In this document: piece after piece, positions 57,181 to 64,000 of the stretch
How the letters are laid out: the number at the start of each line of letters is the position of its first letter
How positions within the stretch are numbered: position 1 is the stretch's first letter
Assembly (NCBI RefSeq): GCF_030272615.1
Contig: NC_081410.1
Span: 120,840,640 to 120,904,639 of the forward strand
DNA: 64,000 nucleotides
DNA from: Cryptomeria japonica
Taxonomy: Eukaryota > Streptophyta > Pinopsida > Cupressales > Cupressaceae
Reading direction: 5' to 3'
Made by a program: the position numbers and the translations under genes
The notes under the pieces: model-generated
What the model was told of the DNA's origin: nothing
Seen by the model: only the letters and a program-made list of their open reading frames with translations
Databases searched by the model: none

Positions 57181-57700
57181 TTTCATCTAATAGAAAATAC
57201 ATTTCCTAAAAAGAGAATTGATCGCATGTTATCAATTCAGATTGAGGACAAATCCCTTCTGATTTAAAGTTTCAAAATTATTTAAAGTTACAAACATAAA
57301 TATATTTTATGCCCCAAAAAAGAAAATAAAAGAAGGATCCCTTGGACATATGAAAGGGGATGATAATTTCTTTGAGGATAATGAGGAAGGGATCTTAGAA
57401 ATAAGGAATTTAAGCCAAATTTTATCAAAATATGGTAAAGTTAAATTAGGATAAAAAAGACAATGAGTATGAAATTCCAATGAAGTAAGACTGGAAATTG
57501 TAGGCAATGCTAGGGGACAAAGAAATATTTGATCTATAAAGAGGATTTTATTCTCGAGTCACCTTGAGGGCCCTTTTAGGGAATGTCATGAGTTGCAATA
57601 CCCCTGGAAAGAGGCTCTTGATCAAGTGTGACTATATGTAATGCTACTATAGGAAACTACATTGGACAAAAAAAGGATGGATCTGTTTATGTTAAAATAG
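57181..57700 (+). other. LINE inter-domain sequence, heavily broken
   Basis: Between the first-protein remnant and the endonuclease, this part has only short frames. It is probably the ORF1 C-terminal part and the inter-ORF region. Confidence 0.4.
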
Positions 57701-58210
57701 CATCAATGGAGAGGTACTTTGTTGAATAAGATAATTCTTTAGGGGGATTGGGGGTCATTTTGAATCCTTTTTGTATCAACATTGAAGAGGTGCTCCATAA
57801 TCAAAATTGGCAGATTATTAAAATACGAAATTTTGTTGTTAAAGATCCCTTCTTTGTAATCAACATATATAGCTCAACGGGTATATCAAGTAAAAGGGAA
57901 ATGTGGCTGAAGAAACTTATGGAGTTTTTGTACAATATAATGTATTTTAAGATTTTTATTCAGGGAGACTTTAATGCAACTTTAAACAAATTGGATAAGA
58001 AAGGAGGATTGTTGTAGATTTCGCAAGTCAATTGGATTTCCAACATTTTGTTTTAGGTAATCACCTTCAAGAAATAAGTACTAAAAATGGTAGTTTCACA
58101 TGGGCAAATAGAAGAAGTGACTTCATAGGAATAGTAAAACAATTTGGATAGATTCTTCTTGTTGGACAACTAGAATGAAGTTCCTTATGTTTTTGAATCA
58201 TCAATTCTAG
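57701..58210 (+). pseudogene. LINE ORF2 endonuclease fragment
   Basis: FVINIYSSTGISSKREMWLK and IQGDFNATLNKLDKKGG are the central motifs of the AP-type endonuclease that nicks target DNA. Later FTWANRRS-like (frame changed) and LDRFFLLDN fit the end of the domain. It is cut off near 58210, and the downstream part of the same type of protein reappears at about 61.8 kb. Confidence 0.75.
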
Positions 58211-60949
58211 ACACCCTAAATTCAACTGCTTGAATTTATTAAAAAAGTTTCTTCTAATTAATTCATGCTCATTTAGTGTAATTCTTCTCATCCCAATAAT
58301 TAATTAAATTATATTTAATTAATAATAATATTCTTTATAATTAATTATGTTTCTGACTATTCTTCCTAAAGGTTGATTAATAAAATTAAATCAAATTCAA
58401 GCTTAGTCCCAACTCCTAAATTATTTGATCATGATTAATTAATTAATTAATCATCTTCCTTAATGTAATATTGTGAAAATTGGGTATTGGGTTTTCACAA
58501 AGTAAATCCACTAAATAACCCAATTAACACAACTACATTGAAAGAGGGTTTCAAAACCAATAGATCTGGGCTCAATCCAAGTGAGGAAAGAGGCTGAAAT
58601 TATGATGGGATTCAACTAGTTATTGTTGCTTGTCCTCTTTCGTAGTTGAATTTGGAATGTAGATATGAAATTAGGGGAAAATGAGAGATATTTGAATTAA
58701 CTTGACAAATATGGAATGTTGCAGATGTCCCATGGAGCCATAGACTAAAATCTGGGCCCAAATGAATAAATTCAGAACTTGTTCCCAGAAGTTCGGCCTA
58801 ATTTTTTGAGACTAGGTAGCACAGATCTGCCTTGGTCCTCCAAATTTTCTATCATTGAAAGCTAAACTTGTTTTTCCTTATTGATACTACCTAAATTCTT
58901 GAGTACAACTCCTACACCTATTTCATGCACACAAAAGGAGAGGGAAAGATGTTGTGGATAGGGGTTTGCCTAAGTCAAACCCAGATTTAGGAATTAACAT
59001 TGAATGAAATAATGCAAATACTAAAATAACTATTAAAGAGATATACCTCAAATCTGCAATTGTTGATGATGATGCAATGTTCTTTGAATCTAATAACAAA
59101 TGTTGAATGTAATGGCATGACAAATGCATGAATTGATGCAACTTTTCTCCACAATGATTGAATGATGAATATGACAAATACTTTAGGTAGCTCATGGATG
59201 TCAAAATGAATTGATAGGATGTCTTTATATAGGGTTCCCTAGATAAATTACCGATTAGGCCAACCTCCAACAGTCAAGTGTAACCATGGAGACCAAATGT
59301 CATCAAGGAGATAAAGAACCTACCCCATTTCAAATTAGGGTATGTTTAAGGGGAACCAAAGTATTTTGGGCTGCCTTGGTCTAGACTAGCGCACTTTACA
59401 CCTTGGTCCTCCTACAAACAAGACCAATACAAAGAGAAATGGGATAGGGACCTCCAAGATGGGACCCACCAAATGTTGTTCATGACAACAAAGTTAGAGA
59501 ATAGGGTCAAATCAAACCTAGATAGAGGATGGAGATAGGACACATTGACCAGTCTCCACTATGTTAAATTAGTTGGAATAGTTTACCATTTACTCAACCC
59601 AATTAAAGTGCTCAAGGGGTAACCAAATGACTTAAATGGAGGCGTGTTTAAATTATTGACCAAGGACATATCTCAAAGATGGCATTTGCATTGTATGTGC
59701 AGTGAAGGGTTCTAACTCATATTGTTGCACAAAGAAAATGCATTACCTATAAAACAAAATTTAAGAAATCGAAACTAACTAACCAGTAGTGGTTGCGGGT
59801 GGCTTTTGTAGCAACACAGTAGTGGTTGCACATGTAGAAATCTTCCTAAAACTAAATCACTGAATAATTATGTAGCTAAAGATGGTTGCAACTAGATTAC
59901 CTAACAACACTAGCTCCATTATCAACAATATTCAAGTAATAACAACTACAAATTAATATAAATTAATGTTCTCATGCATGCAAACAAAATAACTGAAAAT
60001 GAAAAGGAGAATTCCATGTTACCTCGAGTGGCCTGCTTGAGTAATGTGATTCTCCTACAAGATAACATTACTAGTTATGAAACATTCATCAATTCTTCAT
60101 CATAACACGTATGTAGAGTAGCACCAAAGTAGTTGCAAATAATCTAGATCAAGATATTTTATTCATTCATAAATTTGGTAATAATTGAGTACAAAATAAA
60201 CCAAAGACTGACAGAATAACTCCTTTTTCTTCCTTATCGACTAACTATTTACATATGATGGCAGATTTCTATTTGAATACTAAGGAGGAAGGTAAACATT
60301 AACTATCCTTTGTTTACTTCTAATTACTTGTCGCTCATGTTGAAGACTCGGGCGACTTATTCAACAAAAAGAGCAAAACTAATTATAGGAGTTCACTGCA
60401 GAGGAAACTCTTTTATTGAATTGTTACAACATAACATAAATGAAATCGTTTCCATCACTTTGGAAGTGATGGCACATGCAGTAGACTGATTTGATAAGAA
60501 AAAAAATTTCAATAGAGGAAAGGTTCACAAAGACTCTTCTTCTTCTTATTTGACCAATTTTGCTCCTAATTATTCCATGTGCATGTGCATTCAATTCCCT
60601 TCCTTGGGTTAAGAATGACTAGCGCAATAGAATTATTCCTTCCTTCATTCAGGTTCATGTTGTTGTGCCACGTTAGCACAAGACAAAAAAAAACATTATT
60701 CGCAATCATTTGGTGTCAAACATTCATCAAACATGTAATATATGTGTACCATTATGCCACAATATATATATTATAATTAACAATAATTGTAGTCTCATAA
60801 AGTTTAAAGGAGTGTTAACTATAGTCTGAAAGTGGTATAAATTGGAGACAACAAACTATAAAATCTAGGACATTAGCCAGACTCATCACACACTAAAGTA
60901 GAAGAAGAAACATGAGGTTTAAATTGGACTAGTTACAATTTACGATGCT
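58211..60949. other. AT-rich DNA between two LINE segments
   Basis: It begins with AATTAATTAA-rich sequence similar in character to the LTR-like segments. No coding similarity was found. It may be an insertion that split the LINE. Termini and target duplication were not found. Confidence 0.4.
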
Positions 60950-61640
60950 ACACTTAATAACCATTATTATTTTCTCCAATTTTTAATTCTCCCAAATCTC
61001 CAAACTTGTAGTCATGTAGCATGTGCCCTCCAAGCCTTCATAAATTCTTGCATGCACGTGTCACTTTCCCACTTCCAAGTCATCCTTTGACTAAATATTT
61101 TATGTGGTTCTCTCACATGTGTGAAATGTTCTTCCTAATAGAGCCACCCCACTCTTTCCTATTTTATCCATTTGTCATCTTTTCAATCTTACACAAGTGT
61201 TCCACTTTTCCACCTTTGTTTCCACTTGTCATATCCTTGTTCTTCCTAAGATGTGCTCACACATGTGTGAGCACACCTTTCTCTCTTCACCATGAAAAGT
61301 GTCATTCTCACATGCCCCCACTTTATGACACTTGTTACAAGGATAAGCCTTCAATCCATGTGACCTCCTCTATTTAATATCAACCCTTCATATTTGCATC
61401 TTGACCCTCCATTCTTCCACTAAGAAATCTACAAATTGGATCCTTCTCCCTTCATTAGATAATTACTTGATTTCATGCCATCATTATGCTATAAATTTTC
61501 TCATATAATTCATATTGTTATGATTCTTAGAGAGAAATCCACATTCAATCAAGATCAAGAGCAAATAAAATAAAAAGGGTGCTTCACTTTGGCTCAAGCA
61601 AGAGGAGAAGGTATATGATTTTGTGTTTCAATTTTTATCA
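60950..61640 (+). mobile_element. LTR-like segment related to 41.5-42.7 kb
   Basis: TGCATCTTGACCCTCCATTC, then CTACAAATTGGATCC, CTTCTCCCTTCATTAGATAA and AGAAGGTATATGATTTTG parallel the phrases at 42340-42660 in order and spacing. The primer-site-like motif is absent after it, so it is a 3' or solo copy, or is truncated. Confidence 0.45.
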
Positions 61641-61799
61641 TTTCATAATATTTACCATTGCCTTTTCTCATCTTCACGTCTATTTTTCTTTTATCAAGTT
61701 CAAATCACTTTCCCATTTCTTTAAATTTCATTCCTCATAAAATCCTAGCTAGATGCCCTTTCAAATTTGAAATTATGTGGTTAAGAGATGAAGATATGA

Positions 61800-62515
61800 A
61801 GGAAAAATGAGACTATGGTGGAATGAGGCTCCAAATGGTAGGGGAATCCAACCATTCAAATCTTCAAAAAAATATAATGCATCAAAGGTAAATTAAAAGA
61901 GTAGAACAAAAAATATTTTAAAAACATCTTTAAGGAAAAGAATAGACTAGAAGATGAATTAGAAAAATTTCGTGAGAAAGTTATCAAAGATAGAATGAAG
62001 GAGATAGTTTTTACTAAGGAAAAGGCTTTAGAAGGTAAATATTACTTGGATATTTTAGCAAGGGAATAAATATTCTCATGTTATAAATCTGAATAATATT
62101 ACCTCAAGGAAGATGATAGAAATATCAAATTCTTCCACAACTCCACCAAAATCAAGAGAAATAGAAATAGTGTTTTTGAGATTAAGAGAAAGTAAAGGGT
62201 TACAAAAAACCAAATGAGATCAATGCATAAGAAGTTAGACATTTTCAGAAGTGGTTGAACAATAGAGTGGATATGGAGGCAAGAGAAGGGAGAGTTTACT
62301 TTAGGTAATACCCAGAATTATTACTCAATCTTAGAATGATAATCTTAGAAAATCAGTAATAAAGAATGAAATCAAGTTAGCTACCTTCCAACTAAGCGTA
62401 GACAAAGCTCTCAGCTCAAATGGCTTCTCTATTGGTTTCTTTCAATTTTTTTAAGATATTATTCAAGATGATCTTTGGAAAGAAATTGAGGAATCAAGGA
62501 AAAAGGCCTACATTT
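61800..62515 (+). pseudogene. LINE ORF2 fragment before and into reverse transcriptase
   Basis: FREKVIKDRMKEIVFTKEKA, YLKEDDRNIKFFHNSTKIK and GFSIGFFQFF-stop-DIIQDDLWKEIEES match the linker and the start of the reverse transcriptase domain (usual GPDGF motif decayed to SSNGF). It continues the type of protein whose endonuclease is at 57.7-58.2 kb. It is interrupted at 62516 by a copia LTR. Confidence 0.75.
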
Positions 62516-63575
62516 TGTTAGGTCCCGAAGACAACTGAGAGGGGGGGGTGAATTAGTTGTCAAATAAATTCAAACCAAAAACTAATTAACCAACTTGATA
62601 CTTAATACCGTTAAACTAGTTAAATATGCTGGTAGACAGTGTTAACAGTAACTTATTATACCGGTGAGGATTAATGCATGAAACATAAACATAAAGTCAT
62701 CCACAACACATAACACCAATATTTGTACGTGGAAACTCTGTAAGGGGAAAAACCACGGTGGGAAACCTTACCCACAATCAGATGATACTACTGCAGATAG
62801 TAAGTGTACATAAATGGGGTCTGCACATGCAGAAAGGCCAACAGCCTAGAGCTCACTGCTCAATCACAAAATGAGAGTCACACTGACTATGGTTGGATGG
62901 TTAAATCCAATAAGAATGTACTACACAAAATAGCATCTTCATATGATAGATTTAGTACTGGTGTAATGTTGATATGCTTATACAAAAACCTAGCTTCACC
63001 TTCAAATGATGTCTTCGTGTATACCTCTGCTTAATCTCGCATATACCTTCACTCAATTCCTTTTCGCATTCCACACTTGATCTTACAAATAAGATCTTAC
63101 ATTTATACCATACCCTAAGACCAATTTTAGTAGGTCGGCTCTACAAGATATTACAATAAAAACATTTTACATACAATATAATATCTGATGCAATAACTGA
63201 TTAAATATGTCAACTTAATGCATTTACATCAATAATAAATCATCTCCATATCATGCCATGCTGATTTGGAAAAGATAAACATGTCGGTGTAACCCTAGAT
63301 AACCCTGGACCTATTTGTCGGTAAAAGAAAATATGCAAATATGAATATACCAATGATCAATTCTTCAAAACAAAGTGTCCACATGATGTCTTCAACATTA
63401 TCAAGTGTCTTCCATATCATTCCAGGTACCGGTGAACATTATATCCTATTGGTGAACCATATACCAGTAACTGTGCAATAGTTACTTGCTTGCCGGTGAA
63501 TGTTGTTGGATCTCCAAAGTGCTTGTTTTCAGTAGGTGTTGACATCAATTACAAAACCATACCAAAATACCAACA
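62516..63575 (-). repeat. 3' LTR of a minus-strand copia element
   Basis: 1060 bp from TGTTAGGTCCCGAAG to CCAACA at 63575 (TGTTGG to CTAACA on the minus strand). The minus strand has the AATTCACCCCCCCCTCTCAG end common to large copia LTRs. It also has a GGTTTCCCACCGTGG / TTTCCACGTACAAATA block like those in the LTRs at 22.9 and 34.0 kb. Directly right of it, GAGATTGTTGG on the minus strand with CCAAAGGGGGAGAT is the purine tract, proving orientation. It lies inside the LINE fragment. The other LTR is outside the window, so the duplication (left flank CATTT) cannot be checked. Confidence 0.8.
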
Positions 63576-64000
63576 ATCTCCCCCTTTGGCATTGATGGCA
63601 ACACAAGATGGAAAAACCATCAAAGTGCCAAAACGGAAATGCCAAATACCAAAAACCAACAATCTCCCTTAGACAACAATTTCTCCCCCTGGGAGCAACA
63701 TGTGTTTATCCGAAGATTTATTTTCAATACAAATCTCTCCTCAAAAAGATAATGTGTTTTTCCATAGATATCTCTCCCCCTTTGACATCAAATGCCAAAG
63801 TTACAAAAAAAATCAAGTTTATACAAAATACCAACTACTCCCCCTGAGAAGTAGCTTCCTCATCAAAGACCGAAGTAAAAGATTTGTCTTTTAATTCTAC
63901 CGATTGATGACAATTATCAATTGTCTGAGTCTCTACCGGTGGTGGTATGACTCCAATCTGATCTCTGAGATATTCAAAGGTCTCCTTAGGCAAAGGTTTT
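63576..64000 (-). mobile_element. Internal 3' end of the minus-strand copia element
   Basis: Non-coding in both strands as far as seen. Several minus-strand purine-rich tracts (complements of CTCCCCCTTTGG, CTCCCCCTGGG, CTCCCCCTTTGACATC, CTCCCCCTGAG) lie between 63577 and 63850. They are typical of the long spacer before the polypurine tract of this copia group. The coding region must be beyond 64000. Confidence 0.65.

Noticed and set aside
61021-61377. Plus-strand 118-codon frame
   Set aside because: Pyrimidine-rich LTR-like sequence gives Phe/Leu/Ser/His-rich text. It has no domain and overlaps the promoter-like part of a repeat.

Overview
The window looks like repeat-rich nuclear DNA from a seed plant with a large genome. 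It is AT-rich, has long stretches without genes, many microsatellites, nested Ty1/copia elements, LINE fragments, tRNA-derived SINEs and one host gene with intron-containing structure. A gymnosperm such as a conifer or yew would fit the long introns, the repeat load and the old, decayed elements. That is an inference from general character, because no single sequence here is diagnostic.

Layout. 0.8-3.1 kb: a non-coding LTR element (LTRs, primer-binding site and purine tract visible) sitting inside a microsatellite. 4.4-4.7 kb: a SINE-like element. 5.8-6.9 kb: an LTR-like segment ending at a conserved primer-site-like motif. 9.2-10.9 kb: a minisatellite split by a terminal-inverted-repeat DNA element. 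11.2 kb: a long hairpin. 12.8-21.2 kb: the only convincing host gene, the N-terminal part of an extra-large G-protein alpha subunit (XLG-like). It has an exon carrying the first half of a Cys-rich zinc-binding module and, 0.9 kb downstream, an exon completing it. That second exon, with about 3.1 kb of surrounding DNA, is duplicated in tandem. The G-alpha domain is not seen in the window.

22.9-35.5 kb: an old copia element (LTRs of about 1.5 kb) with dead gag-pol. It contains two nested insertions: a 512-bp LINE-like fragment with an 18-bp target duplication, and a 4.57-kb non-autonomous copia element in the opposite orientation with an AGAAC target duplication. 36.3-38.7 kb: minus-strand retroelement remains with an RNase H fragment and an unusual 328-codon frame. 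41.5-42.8 kb: another LTR-like segment with the same primer-site-like motif. 45.3-47.8 kb: minus-strand copia gag/protease/integrase remains. 48.35-48.72 kb: a complete 376-bp TRIM (miniature LTR element) with 137-bp LTRs and an AGTAA target duplication. 49.4-52.9 kb: AT-rich, pyrimidine-rich and TG/CA/TA low-complexity DNA around another LTR-like segment. 54.2-54.6 kb: a GC-rich SINE with poly(A) and target duplication. 56.2-58.2 and 61.8-62.5 kb: two parts of a plus-strand LINE. 62.5-64.0 kb: the 3' LTR and adjoining internal end of a minus-strand copia element that runs off the window.

The elements do not form an operon or pathway. The biology is a gene fragment with a duplicated exon embedded in layered mobile-element insertions. 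I saw no CRISPR array, phage, bacterial system or new enzymatic system. The most notable items are the duplicated XLG zinc-module exon, the exact TRIM, and the datable nest of insertions. All boundaries were read by eye, and identity figures are rough.
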